Origin: Polysphondylium violaceum
Lineage: Eukaryota > Evosea > Eumycetozoa > Dictyosteliales > Dictyosteliaceae
Direction: 5' to 3'
Assembly (NCBI GenBank): GCA_000277445.1
Contig: AJWJ01000071.1
Location: 1-64,000 of the forward strand
Length of the DNA: 64,000 bases
Below are positions 45,610-57,789 of this stretch, piece by piece. The notes under the pieces were generated by a model. That model was not told the DNA's origin, made no database searches, and saw nothing but the letters and a program-made list of their open reading frames with translations. A program made the translations under genes and the position numbers. The stretch's first letter is position 1. Every line of letters starts with the position of its first letter.

Positions 45610-47316
45610 ATGGATAATAATACAATTGTAATATTTATAGTTTATTAAAGAGTTTAATTTCAATGATCAAATAGAATAATTATTAATATTGAAAAAAAAA
45701 TGTAGTCATTTTTTAGTATATGGAGAAATTTTTACATTAAAAAAATAATAACAGAAAATGTCATTTATCAAGGTTTAACATGTTCAATTACAATTCCATT
45801 CCTATTGAAACATTCAGATTATCTTTGGAAACAAAGAATAAACTATAATACAAACATTGAGCTCAAGGTGTATGATTCTCATTTTCGAGAAAACATTAAA
45901 GAATTTTTGGAATGTAAAAGGGATGATTTAATAACAAAAATTACATTTAATAAATTGTTTAACCAAGCTTTGCCAATCAATTTCTTTAATCAAGGTTTAG
46001 TATCAATAGATTTTGGGCTTTGTTTTGATCAAGAATTAACATCAACGTTTCCAAATTCGGTAGAGACAATTATACTTTCCATTAAATATAATAAGCCTTT
46101 AAATGCAAACTTGTTCCCCATCAATTTAAAGAAATTATGTATTGGAAGTGGGTTCAACAATATTATTGAAGGCTCATTTCCCTCAACTTTGGAGACTTTG
46201 ACTCTTGGAACCTCATTTCAGTTTAATGATAGAGAAGAGCAAGTTTTTTCTCAAAATCTTACAGATGTCTCCATCTCTTTAAAAAACAATACAATTCCCA
46301 AAGTAATGCTATCATCGATAAAGAGATTATCGATTGAAGATAAGTCTGTGAATTTGGACAAACAACAATTTCCTAAACTATCTCATTTAAAGATATCGTA
46401 TGGAGGAAATACAACTCTTGAAACTGATTTTATCCCAAAAGATATTAAAAATCTAAAATTACAAACTATAGTGCCAAGTAAAAACTTTTACTTCCCTCCA
46501 CATCTTCAAGTATTGGAGCTTATAAATATCCCATATAATAATAATTTAGTTATACCAGTCACGGTTACAAAATTACTTATCAATTTTCCATTTATTCAAA
46601 AACCTCTTTCAAAAACATTTATTCCACCAAGTGTAACCAAACTAAACTTGGGAAATACTTTTATTCAATCTGGCACTCTTTCAAATACAAATGTAACCAA
46701 TCTAACTTTTTGTGGAAATTTTAAATATGAACTATTGGCGGGAGATTTACCATCCTCTCTTACAAAATTAAATATGAACTGGAGATCAGTCCTCTCTTCC
46801 CAATTTCAACAAGAATTCAAAGGAACTATCTTTCCAAACTCATTGTTAGATATTGAACTACCATCCTCCAGTTGTAAATTTGAAGCAAATGTCTTACCAA
46901 AAGGGATTAAAAGATTGGTTTATCATACTAGAAATTTTCAAATCAAACAATTTCCCACCAACTTATCAGATTTAACTATTATTAATGATGATGATAAAAT
47001 AGATTTCAATGATTTTTGTTTCCCTAGTTGCTTGAAAAAATTAAAATTAATTCAATACAACTCTTTGAAAATTCAAGGACAAATACCAAATCATATTACC
47101 TATCTTGATTTAATGGAATGTCAATCATCAAATATAAATCAAGATTTTATTCCACGTGATATAGTCTCTTTAAAAAACTCACCACCCCTATTGACACCAA
47201 ATTTAAAAGAAACTTTTCCATCATTATTATTTATCTCGATGAAAAACTCGTCATTCCAAAAGTCTACCAAAGATTTAAAGATTCCAAATACATTGAGAGA
47301 ATTTAAAATATTTTAA
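45610..47316 (+). CDS. FNIP-repeat protein 2 (tandem paralogue)
   Basis: Two exons: a tiny first exon of six codons, 45610..45627 (MDNNTI), and 45706..47316; phase 0, intron 78 bases, GTAATA...TGTAG; 542 aa. The join gives MDNNTISFFSIWRNFYIKK, matching the lead of its neighbour. Without it the first in-frame ATG would be at 45805 and the conserved lead would be lost. FNIP repeats run from about aa 85 to the end (FPNSVETIILSIKYNKPL, IPVTVTKLLINF, IPPSVTKLNLGNTFIQSGTL). Text and repeat order follow FNIP 1, and only 178 bases separate them, so this is a local duplication that has since diverged. The acceptor TAG directly follows an ATG, which should not be mistaken for a broken start. Confidence 0.82.
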
Positions 47317-47523
47317 GAAATTACAAATACCATAGTATTTGTTTTTTTTTTTTTTTTTGTTTTTATTGTTGTAAATAAATAAAGATAGGATAGATATGCG
47401 GACACCAAATAGATAAACTATTTAGTTTTAATGGGAGTAGTTGTTATTATTATTATTAGGTTGACATGTTGAGAGGAAAAAAAATGTACAAATTAGGTGT
47501 AAATAATAAAAGAAAAAAAGTTA

Positions 47524-50500
47524 TTATTTACTCTTGGTGGTAACCTTTTGAGAGTTTATAATTATACCCAACTTTGTGTCTCTGTATTGAATGAGATCTT
47601 GGTTTACATTGGTACAGGATAAATAAGAATTTGTTGCATTGATACATTTTGTTAAAAGATAATTCAAGAAATTTGTATCTTTCTTAAATATTGGAGGATC
47701 TGGAAGCATGGGACCAAAAGGTGAAATATTTTGATTATACATTGAACCAATTTTATAGTGTACAGAGGAGCCATCATCGATTTTAACTTTTTTAATTACA
47801 ATAAAAACATGATGTTTGGAGGGTAAAGTGTTGTAAGAGGCAGCGTTGGGATTGGTGTTAAAGAAAATAGAAGGGTTGAATGGTTTGGCACCTTCATGAT
47901 AAATTAAAACAATATTATTTCTGGCAAGTGTCTCTTTTCTTTTATGGGGTGCCAACATGTGGGACACTTGGAAAGCGACTTGAATATCATTGATTTCGTT
48001 GTAAACGATACTAGTTCCATCGAGTGCTCTGTCACTGGTATCTAAGCCACCAGAATACTTGTTCCAATTCTTGAGGGGCACAATTTTACCGAGAAACTTG
48101 TAGAAATCGATAAACTCTTTACTCACATTTTCATTGTGAATGATTTGTTGTTCACTTGTTTGGCCTTCACCGGAAAACAACAATGAAAAGTGGTATTTGT
48201 TTTTAATGGTATCCTTTTCATATTGGACCAATTGCGAGATGAGTGTCTCTGATTTGGACAGCTTGAGGGAATGAGAAGTTAATTTTACAATTGGTTTCAA
48301 ATAATTTTGCATGGCCTTTAAAAGATCCGATTCTTTGGAGCTCGAGGACTTGATCAAAATTTTTTCAGTTCCATTTTTGGTGTGAATGAGTGCACGGTGA
48401 CGATGAGACTCTGAGTTGTTGCCATTCTCTTTGTCTTTTTTAATCGATATAATGATATTACCTCCAATCTCTGGTATCACGCCACAATAGTTGTAATGAT
48501 CTTGATTGAAAAAGAATGTTTGATAGTGTGGTGTATGTTTTTCAGTGTGATCAAATCCAATTAAAAGTTGATCGGTGAAACGTTTGGATTTCTCACCAAG
48601 CTCCTCAATGATAAAGTCTTTGATTTGTTCTAAAATTTCAACAGTTTTCTCTTGAACATTTCCTCTGAAACCAATTGGAGTATCACAAAATGAGTCTAAA
48701 CTACTATCGATATCATCGTCTAAAAATCCAATACTGTTGGATGAGTCGTTGGTATTGTTACTGCTCATTGATCCTATTGAGCTTTGTTGTGTGGGCTTAA
48801 CTAGAATCATTGGTGTTGGAATTGCATAATCATTATTTGGACTATGATGATTTGAACTTAATAATGATGGTGATGTACGGCCATTATTATTACTACTATT
48901 ATTACTATTATTTTGACTTTGGTTTTGGTTATTTAAATTTGATGATAAAGATGATGATGACAGAGATGGTGATAGGGTGATTGGGGAAGGTGATGAGGAG
49001 GAACCAGATAATTTTCTAATACCAGAGGTTGATAAAGGTGAAGCTGTTGAGGAAAGACTTGTAGAGGTTGGTGGAGATTGAAGTGGAGAACCAGTTGGTG
49101 AATCTTTTCCTTTAGTAAAGGGATTTCTAAACCATTTCTTTTTCTTTTCTTCTTTATTGTTGACTGAAGTTGAAAGTGGTGAGGCTGCAGTAGATGAAAG
49201 TGTGGGTGATGTTTTTGTCTTGTCTTTGTTAAATGGATCAGAAGATACTGTTGAGATTGGTAATGACCAAATAAATGGTTGATCTTGGTCCTCTGTATCG
49301 TCATCCAATGATAAAACAATCATGGGTAATTCACAACCCCATGATCTATTTGCACCAGTATTGGTTGGAATTGATGGTACATCGTTGTTGTTGCCATTAC
49401 TAGTATTGCTGGCAATGGATGGATTGGATAAATTGGAGGCAGATATAGAAGAAGTCATGGAGGAGGTTGGCTTTTGTTGTTCTAAAAAGGTTTCTAGATT
49501 ACTAGAACTGTAGGGCAAAGAGTTTCCTTGGGTGCTAATAATACTACTTCTGTTGCTGTGATCGCCGGGTGTGGTGAGTAGCGATGCACTATCAGTGTTG
49601 GATGTTGTGTTGGATGCAGTGTCATCTTCGCTGTCATTAGCGTTACTGTTGTTTGATATCAATGGCAGAGACAATGTCACTGGTTGGTCGGTAGGAATAC
49701 GTTGGATGGATCTCACCACCACAGGCAACACTTGTTTGATCATCTCAACCAACGACAAAATACTCTTTTCCACCTCTGATCTCTTTGTCAACACATCCAA
49801 ATGAAAGGCACCGGCATTGGCGCCCAATTGCACTGATCGCATGGTCAATTCAAACAAGACGCCCAACTCGTCGAGAAGGTCAGACGAGTGTTCGGAAATG
49901 GATTTCACGTGTTTAGAGATATCTGGAAGACAGTCCATCAACATCTCTATAAATGTGTTCCATTTGTCCACATATCTCGATTTAAAATCACCATAATCTG
50001 CCCTATTTAATATACTGATTGAACTTGGATCACAACAATACTCTGTCAATCCTTTCATTGCCACTAAAAATCCTGATGAAATTGTATTTAATGTCTATAA
50101 ATAGTAGTGAAGTATATTGAATTTTATAGATTTAAAGATATCAAAATTATTGTTGTTGTTGTTAATAAATATAGAAATAAAAATAAAATAAAATGATACG
50201 ATATGGTTGATGATGATGATGATGTGGAGGGTGGTATGTATATATATTTGTCAAGTTGATAATTATCAATTATAGTAAAATACAAAAAAGTATAGTCAAA
50301 TTGAAAAAGCAAGATATTAAAATAAATTTGGATAGGGTAGTTGAATAAATGTTTAGGGGGGTAATAAACAAATTTGGAAATACAAGTGTGTTATTGTTAT
50401 TTATGTTTTGATCAAAAAAGTAAGTGATGAGGAAGATGGGTTAAAATTATTTATTTAAGGATGACAGAAGAGGAAATTAAAATAAAAACACACACCCCCT

Positions 50501-51298
50501 GGGGTGTTGTCCAATTTAAATTACCCCACTCCCATCCACTTCACCTCACTATTTATACAATTGTTTATGTCATACACGCATACATACACACAATACCTAT
50601 ACAAATACAAAAGACAGGATTTTACGATGTTGTAGACACACACATACACACATATGAAAAAGATATGATTTGGTTATGTTATAGTAAATGATGGTTAACT
50701 ATAACAACCACCATCACCAACTAGTCACAACACAAATGGTTCATATAATTATTGATTATTATCATCATCATCATCATCGAATAATACATACATATTCATC
50801 TATACTAAAGGAATCTTGATTATTTGATTTTAGAACTTTAACTATACCTCTTGCCGAATCCAATATATTGATCATGATGTAGTTGAGCTTATGCTTGGTG
50901 AGTGAAAAGAGTGTGTGGTTGTATTTCAAGTAGAGCATATCGATAGTCTTGGCCGTTTGAATAAACTTGGACAAGTGTTTACGAAACTTGCTGAATCTCG
51001 ATATAAAGCACTCTAAATAAAACTTTTTGGCGTCAGAGTAGTCGCTGCTGCTGGTGTTTTGGTAGTCGATCAGCGACTCTTGGATTCTGACACTGCCGTC
51101 ACTGAATGTGTGTAGTGAGATAAATGAATTTATGACAAAGAGAAATCTATTGCTATCGACAAACAGTTTATCCAAGTCGCTATAAAACTCTTCTTCTCTC
51201 ATAATAAGGTTGAGTGTGGCCCTACAATCGAGAAGCACCATTTGCAATGGCTCCTTTATGACTTCATGGATATTTTGAATCTCTTGTACAAATGTCAT
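47524..51298 (-). CDS. RapGAP-domain protein
   Basis: Exons 51298..50792 and 50094..47524; about 1025 aa. The 697-base intron (GTATGT donor, TTATAG acceptor, phase 0) is long for this genome, so two separate genes remain possible. Exon 1 is a helical stretch with no family I know (QNIHEVIKEPLQMVLLDC, FISRFSKFRKHL). Exon 2 continues as helices (to about aa 300), then Ser/Asn/Pro-rich linker, then the RapGAP region at about aa 670-955. Landmarks: GQTSEQQIIHNENVSKEFIDF, LGKIVPLKNWNKYSGGLDT, VAFQVSHMLA, NNIVLIYHEGAKPFNP, HHVFIVIKKV. The Asn-thumb position of the catalytic helix is occupied by Asn (RNNIV). RapGAPs stimulate GTP hydrolysis by Rap through that Asn; in amoebae this controls adhesion, myosin assembly and cytokinesis. 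The C-terminus is basic. Confidence 0.8.
50095..50791 (-). other. Putative long intron of the RapGAP gene
   Basis: Joins DSFSIDEY (exon 1) to TLNTISSG (exon 2) in phase. It includes a CA/CAC-rich stretch at about 50490-50660 that is like the promoters elsewhere in the window, so an internal promoter or a real gene boundary is a fair alternative reading. Confidence 0.5.
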
Positions 51299-53061
51299 CT
51301 TTTTTTTTTTTTTTTCTTGTAAAATCTATTTATAGATATATATAAATATATTTAGATGAATAAATAATTAAATTTATTCAAATAATAATTATACTATATT
51401 ACAATACTTGTTTTGGTTATGATTTAGGTGTCTATGTATGTGCTGTATGTGATTATATAAATAAGAAAAGACAAGATAATAAAATTAGATATATATACAA
51501 AAAGAGTTGATTAAATGGTGTTCGTTATTATTATTACTGTGTGTTGTTGTGTTGTAATCTAATGTATTGTATAACTATTGAATTCAATATAACTATTTAT
51601 ATAAAGAGAGAAATTAGACTCTAAAGATCTTTCAGAGAGAATAAAAAAAAGATATGCAAGAAGAGAAAAAAAAAAAAAATAGATATCTCGACAGTGTGAG
51701 GGGTGTGTGTTTGTGAAATGTGTGTAGGATGGGTGTGGGTAAGAGGGGTGAGAAGTTGGTTTTTTTTTTTGATAGATATCGGAGCCAACACTACTCAAAA
51801 GTGTGCAAGTAAACTTTGTGTATGAAGAAAAGAAGAGAATATATGTGTATGTTGTATGTAGAGTATGTTGATAAAGATATCAATTTCAATACAGATAAAT
51901 AAATAAATAAATAAATTATACAGAGAAAAAAAAAAAAAAACAAAAAGAGAAAAATGTGGATGGGTATATAAAATGTGTTGAAAACTAATGGAAAGAAAAG
52001 ATTCCAAAACTCATCACAAGACAAAAAAATAGAAAAAAAAAAAAATTTTAATGAAAAAAAGTTGTCGATCCGCAAATCTCAGATGAGACTCATCATCTTT
52101 AATGGCATCGCAAAACTGTGTCTCTGCACACATTCATTAATCAATCAAACATTTAAAGTGTATAATCTAAATATCTAAACGCAAATAAAGATTCAAGATT
52201 ATAAATAAATACAACAAAATTTTAGTATCTCTAGAGAGTGAATAAAAAATCAGTAGTTGGATCACAGTTGTATCACTAAATATCTTTTTCTTAAAGCATC
52301 ACACTCAATGATAAACAAATTTGTTTAAATAGTGAAAAAATGATAACCCTTGACGTAAAAAAATTAAAAAAAAAATAAATAAAAAAATAAAAAAATCAAT
52401 TTGTTACTATTATAGTAATAATGCATTATTTTTAAATTTATACATCATTATCATAATATGACTAGTTTTTACAAAACAACACAGTGTTTGCACTAATATT
52501 AGAAAATGTAAAAATCATTTTAAAATATTACATTGTCTTTTCCTAAAAAGAATAAAGTGTCAAAAAAATGAAAAAAAAATGAAAAAAATTAAAATTTTTT
52601 GTTTTATGATAATTATCAACGATTCTATCTTGTGAATCGTTTTTTTTCAAAAATTCTAGAGAAAAAGTGTCACAAATTAATAATAATCTCTAGATTGATT
52701 CTGTTGAAACAATATGAGAGACAAGAGTTGTGTGTGACACTATTAATGTTTTTTTTTGACACTTTTTTTCCTAGTCGTAAAAATTTTATTTTAATTTAAT
52801 TTATTATTTTTTCTAGATATACACCTTTGAAGTTGTAGCGAATCCTCTTTCTCTTTCTTTTCTTTTCATCTTATAAATAGTTGTTCAACATACACCAAAG
52901 AGCATTTTTGTATCTTTTTTGTTTTTTTTGTTTTTTTTTTTTTTTGTTTCGTTTGTAATATTAATTTAAAGATTTGTTGGCAAATCTAATACAAAAAATT
53001 TAATAGTAATAATAATTTTTCAAAAAATAATTTTATATATAATAATAATAATTTAAATAGA
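51299..53061. other. Divergent intergenic region, about 1.8 kb
   Basis: Separates RapGAP (minus) from alanine racemase (plus). AT-rich with long homopolymers. It contains the dense inverted-repeat island at about 52553-52768, listed separately. No coding frame supported. Confidence 0.6.
52553..52768. repeat. Nested inverted-repeat island
   Basis: Outer arms AAGTGTCAAAAAAA (near 52555) and TTTTTTTGACACTT (near 52750-52764) face each other. Inside are perfect 8-base stems AACGATTC/GAATCGTT (loop 8) and TCTAGAGA/TCTCTAGA (loop about 24), and a second facing pair around AGTGTCACA and TGTGACACT. It could be a MITE-like remnant or a structured RNA. No target-site duplication is evident. Confidence 0.55.
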
Positions 53062-54450
53062 ATGACCATAGTTCAAAATCAAATAAAACCAAATGTTGGA
53101 AATAAAATGTTAAAGTCTTCAAGTGCAGATATAATTTTAACTACCAGTTTTGTTAAAAATAGTAGTGGTGGAACTGGAATAACTAGTCCAAGTAATAGCA
53201 AAAGCACCTCACCCATTTCTAGTCCCATTTTAAAACATAGCACCAGTGGAAATAATATTAGTGCTGGAAATAATACAACATTTTTAAATAATAATAATAT
53301 CTTTAGAAAAACAATTGCTTGGATAGATAGAGAAGCCATTAGCTCAAATGTGAGAAACCAACTATCAAGAATGAATGGGACAACAAAACTGTTCGCTGTT
53401 GTAAAGGCCAATGGATATGGACATGGCGCAATAGAGGTGGCCAAGGCCGCAAAGAGAGGGGGTGCTACAGGTTTCTGTGTGGCAATCATCGAGGAGGCGT
53501 TGGAATTGAGAAATCACGATTCTTTTAAAGATGATCCATTATTGGTAATGGGACTATCTCATCCAAACGAAGCACCTATCATGGCAAAAAAGAAAATTAG
53601 TATCACCGTTACCAACTTGGAATGGCTTCAAGATGCCCTTTTATTTATGTCTCAACAACAAAAAAACTCTCAAAATGGCGCATCAACACAACCCCTTTTG
53701 CCACTAAATGTACATGTCGCCGTAGATACAGGTATGGGCAGAATAGGTCTAACTTCTGTGGAAGACTTGGCCAAGATTCAGTCTTTTTTTAATCAACATA
53801 GTGCCTATTTTAAATTTGAAGGTATTTTTACACATTTTGCCACAGCCGACTCGACAGACTCTACATTGTATGCGATTCAGTTTGAAAAGTTTCATCGAAT
53901 GCTCTCTAGTCTTGCTAAAAAGCCTACCTATGTACATATTTCGAACAGTGCATCTGCACTCTATCACAACCCTCCCATATGGTGTAATATGATTCGATTT
54001 GGTATAGCAATGTATGGATTAAATCCCGGTGGCAAGAGTATACCATCTCCATTTCCCCTCAAACAAGCTCTCAGTCTAGTCACCGAATTGGTGCATGTGA
54101 AAAGAGTAAAAGAGGGAGACACCATTGGCTATGGTGCCACTTATAAGGCCAAAGAGGGCGATTGGATCGGAACTCTTCCCATTGGATATGCAGATGGTTG
54201 GCGACGTGATCTCCAAGGCCAAACAGTATTAATTCAGGGAGAGAGATGTGAAATCATTGGTCGTGTCTGCATGGACCAGTGTATGATTCGCATGCCTCGA
54301 GAATACCCCGTTGGCACTCAAGTTGTCTTGGTGGGAAAAAGTGAAAAAGACGAAATCACTCTCCAAGAATTATCCGATAAACTCAATACCATTCACTATG
54401 AACTCGCTTGTTGCTTTACAAATAGAGTCCCAAGATTATATTTCAATTAA
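53062..54450 (+). CDS. alr: Alanine racemase, bacterial-type PLP enzyme
   Basis: Single exon, 462 aa. Interconverts L- and D-alanine. An Asn/Ser/Thr-rich N-terminal extension of about 85 aa, absent from bacterial enzymes, precedes the fold-type III barrel (IAWIDREAISSNVR). The PLP Lys is Lys115 in AVVKANGYGHG. HVAVDTGMGRIG, HFATADS, MIRFGIAMYGLNP, and IGYGATYKA (the catalytic Tyr region) with IGYADGWRRDL are intact, so activity is expected. The last block, GRVCMDQCMI, is also standard. The family is bacterial and patchy in eukaryotes, so a horizontal origin with later addition of the amoebal low-complexity head is likely (inference). No targeting signal is clear. A D-amino-acid role in feeding on bacterial walls is possible. 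Confidence 0.93.
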   Translation: MTIVQNQIKPNVGNKMLKSSSADIILTTSFVKNSSGGTGITSPSNSKSTSPISSPILKHSTSGNNISAGNNTTFLNNNNIFRKTIAWIDREAISSNVRNQLSRMNGTTKLFAVVKANGYGHGAIEVAKAAKRGGATGFCVAIIEEALELRNHDSFKDDPLLVMGLSHPNEAPIMAKKKISITVTNLEWLQDALLFMSQQQKNSQNGASTQPLLPLNVHVAVDTGMGRIGLTSVEDLAKIQSFFNQHSAYFKFEGIFTHFATADSTDSTLYAIQFEKFHRMLSSLAKKPTYVHISNSASALYHNPPIWCNMIRFGIAMYGLNPGGKSIPSPFPLKQALSLVTELVHVKRVKEGDTIGYGATYKAKEGDWIGTLPIGYADGWRRDLQGQTVLIQGERCEIIGRVCMDQCMIRMPREYPVGTQVVLVGKSEKDEITLQELSDKLNTIHYELACCFTNRVPRLYFN

Positions 54451-55014
54451 TAATAGTCTGGCTCGATTGTCTGGTCTGGTAATCATTGTCATCAATACCA
54501 CAAATTGTGATTTGTTTGATGGATGGCCTATAGTTTCATTTCTCATTCAAGAAACCAAATTCTATAACGGTTTTTTTTAGATTTTTAAAAATGATTTTTA
54601 TGAATAACTTTTTAATTTCTTATGATAATACCCACCCATTTTCAACCCACTTTTTTTTTTTTCAAGATTTTTTTATTCGCATTTGAAAATTAATAAAAAT
54701 CGATGCCAATATTTATGGTTGGATGGGACTATTTTATTATATTTAAGTTAATCAAAGATTTTAAAGGATAGATAAAAGATCATTTCATTTTCTTTTCTTT
54801 CAATCAATCAATCACATTTGTGTATTTTTATTTATTTATTTATTTTATTTATTTATTTGTATTAGTATAAAAAAATTTATTTGTTTTTTTAAAAAATAAA
54901 AAACATTTCAAGGAAAAAAAGCAACACACTAAATTTCAACGACAAGAAAAGTTGTTTAAAATCGATCAATCAATAAATTTAGAATAGTCATAGTATAATA
55001 GTCACAATACCAAA
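54451..55014. other. Intergenic, 564 bases
   Basis: 3' flank of alanine racemase and promoter of myosin K: T tracts, CAAT and TTTA repeats. No gene seen. Confidence 0.55.
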
Positions 55015-57616
55015 ATGTTTCGTTTATTTTCATCAGGTGTAGATGATCTTGTTTTAGTTTCATCACCAACAAATGGAGAAATTACCAGTCAAATTGGTGC
55101 TAGATTTGATAGAGAATTAATCTACACCAATATTGGTGAAGTATTAATTGCTGTAAATCCATATAAACAACTTCCCATCACTGGCCCAGAATTTATTAAA
55201 GTATTTAATCAACAAAAGATATAATTTAAAATGCTAGATTTAATATTAATCAACATTTACTTGATTTTAGATGTATCAAAATTCACCAGGAGGTAATGAA
55301 GCCCCACCTCATATTTTTGCACTTGCTGAAAGAGCTTATAGAAGATTGGTAGATGAAAATGAATCACAATGTGTTATTATTTCAGGTGAATCAGGGGCTG
55401 GTAAAACTGTTTCTGCCAAATTAATTTTACAATACGTTACTGCAGTTAGTCCAAATAATAGTTATGGATCAAGTATGGGAGGAAGTAGCCAAAGTGGTGG
55501 TGGCATTCCACAATATGATGGTGGTTCAGATGATCCAAATAGAGGCAGAGGAATGCCAATGATGTTGCCAAGAGGTGGTCTCCCACAACGTGGTGGTGGC
55601 GCACCAAGAGGTGGTGGTGCCCCTCCACCCAGAGGTAGAGCCGGTCCACCCCCACCAGTACCATCAAACAGAGGTCCACCCCCACCAGTTGCCAGCGGTG
55701 GCGGCGAAGGAATCAGTAGACCAGTTCCTCCACCAACTAGAGGAGGTGCCAGAGGTGGCCCAGCTCCTAGAGGAGGAAGAGGCGGTGGTCCACCACCCAG
55801 AGTTGCCCCTCCACCCTCTGCTTCTTCAAGAAGAGGTGGTGGTACCGTTGATGTAGAGCATATTAAAAAAGTAATTCTAGATAGCAATCCACTCATGGAG
55901 GCCATAGGTAATGCCAAAACTGTTAGAAATGATAATAGTAGTCGTTTTGGAAAGTATTTAGAGATTCAGTTTGATGACAACAATGCACCAGTCGGTGGTG
56001 TAATTTCAACTTTTCTCTTGGAAAAGACTAGAGTTACCTTTCAACAAAAGAATGAAAGAAATTTCCATGTTTTCTACCAAATGATGGCAGGTCTTGATCA
56101 AGCCACAAAAACAGAATGGGGTCTTACACAAGCCACCGACTTTTACTATTTGGCCCAAAGTAAATGCACCACTGTCGAAGATGTCGATGATGCATCAGAC
56201 TATAGAGACGTCGTTGCAGCAATGTCAACCGTTGGTATCTCCTCTGAAGAGACTACAGAAATATTTAGAATCCTTGCCGCTATTCTTCACGTTGGTAATA
56301 TTAGATTCCAAGGTGAAGCACCAGCACAAGTTGTCGATGAAACTCCATTACAATGGGCCGCTTCTCTTCTTGGTTGTGATCCACAATTCCTCGGTCAATC
56401 ACTCAATCATCGTCAAATTCAATCGGGTTCTGTTCGTCACACCCAATATGCTGTTCCCCAAAATCCAGATCAATCTGCTGGTCTCAGAGATGCTTTGGCC
56501 AAGACTCTCTATGAACGTATTTTTGACTTTATCGTAGCCAGAATCAACAACGCCATGCAATACCATGGCAACACAAAGGTGATTGGTGTATTGGATATCT
56601 ATGGTTTTGAAATTTTTGAAAGAAACAGTTTTGAACAATTTTGCATCAACTATGTCAACGAACGTCTCCAACAAATCTTTATCGATCTCACTGTACGTGG
56701 TGAGCAAAGAGAGTACCACGAAGAGGGTATGAAGTGGAAGGATATCAGTTTCTTTGATAACAAGATTGTAGTGGACCTTATCGATGGAAACAAACCACCA
56801 GGCATTATGAGAGTATTGGATGATGTTTGTAAAACAGTCCATGCTGTAGATTCTGCCACTGCCGATATCAAATTCATGGAAAAATTGGTCCATGCCATTC
56901 CAAACCATCCACATTTGGTTGGTGTCAATAATGGTCAATTCACCATTAAACATTATGCTGGTGATGTAGAATACAGTGTAGAAGAGTTTTGTTTTAAAAA
57001 CAATGATAATCTCTATGCATCCATTGTGTGTTGTCTCCAATCATCCACTTTTCCATTTATCGCCGGCCTCTTCCCAGAGAATATGAATGACAACAAGCAA
57101 GCCCCCACTACAGCCTCTTACAAGATTCGTCAATCTGCCAATTACCTCGTCCAACGTCTATCCTCTTGCACACCTCATTATATTCGTTGTATTAAACCAA
57201 ATGATCGTAAACAACCACTCAATTTTGTCTCTTCTCGTGTTGAACATCAAGTCAAGTATCTCGGTCTCTTGGAAAACATCAAGGTCAAGAGAGCAGGTTA
57301 TGCCTATCGTCACTTGAAAGATGTCTTTTTGGGAAGATTTGGTAAAATTTGTGAACCACCCGCAAGAAATATTCAAGAGTTTGTCGAGTACGTTTGTAAA
57401 ACTCTCAAAGATGTTAGCGCAGAGGAATTTGAAGAAGGTAAAACTAAAATTTTCGTAAGAAGTCCAGAAACTATTTTTATGTTGGAAGATCAACTCATGC
57501 AAAAACTTGATCCAATTGGTTATAAACAAAGAGTTCAAGCTTATAAAGAAAATGAAAAATTGGCTCAACAAAAAGCTGGTAAACATTCAATGAAAACTAA
57601 ATGTTTAATTCAATAA
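55015..57616 (+). CDS. myoK: Myosin K, tail-less class I myosin with GPR loop and CaaX end
   Basis: Exons 55015..55200 and 55271..57616 (GTATTT donor, TTTTAG acceptor, phase 0: EFIK then MYQNSPGG); 843 aa. Reading on past 55200 gives only a few extra codons and a stop, so the intron is needed. Motor motifs are intact: P-loop GESGAGKT, switch I NDNSSRFGKY, switch II DIYGFEIF, and the HYIRCIKPND block. A Gly/Pro/Arg-rich insert of about 140 aa (PPRGRAGPPPPV, GGARGGPAPRGGRGGG) sits in surface loop 1, just after the P-loop helix, as in D. discoideum MyoK. There are no IQ neck or tail domains. The protein ends KTKCLIQ, a CaaX box (CLIQ) for prenylation, so membrane attachment is direct. In D. discoideum MyoK acts at the cortex in phagocytosis and binds profilin through the insert. 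Confidence 0.95.
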
Positions 57617-57789
57617 AAAAAAAGGTCATTTTAACAAAACAAAATTAATAGAATATATTTATTATTAAGTTTATATATCTAATTGGTTACCCTTTCTTTT
57701 GGATCTGGAAAACATCCAAAGATCAATCAAAAAAGATTAGAGTTAAAATCAAATATTGATAAGTGAAAAGTTTTTCGGTTGTTTTTTAT

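Noticed and set aside
45700-45705. ATG followed at once by TAG before FNIP gene 2, as a nonsense mutation
   Set aside because: The TAG is better explained as the 3' splice site after a six-codon exon at 45610-45627.
55446-55917. Long Gly/Pro/Leu-rich minus-strand frames inside myoK
   Set aside because: Antisense reading of the GPR loop DNA; low stop density follows from its GC content.
56399-57040. 213-codon minus-strand frame inside the myosin motor
   Set aside because: Shadow of the conserved motor exon; no independent signals.
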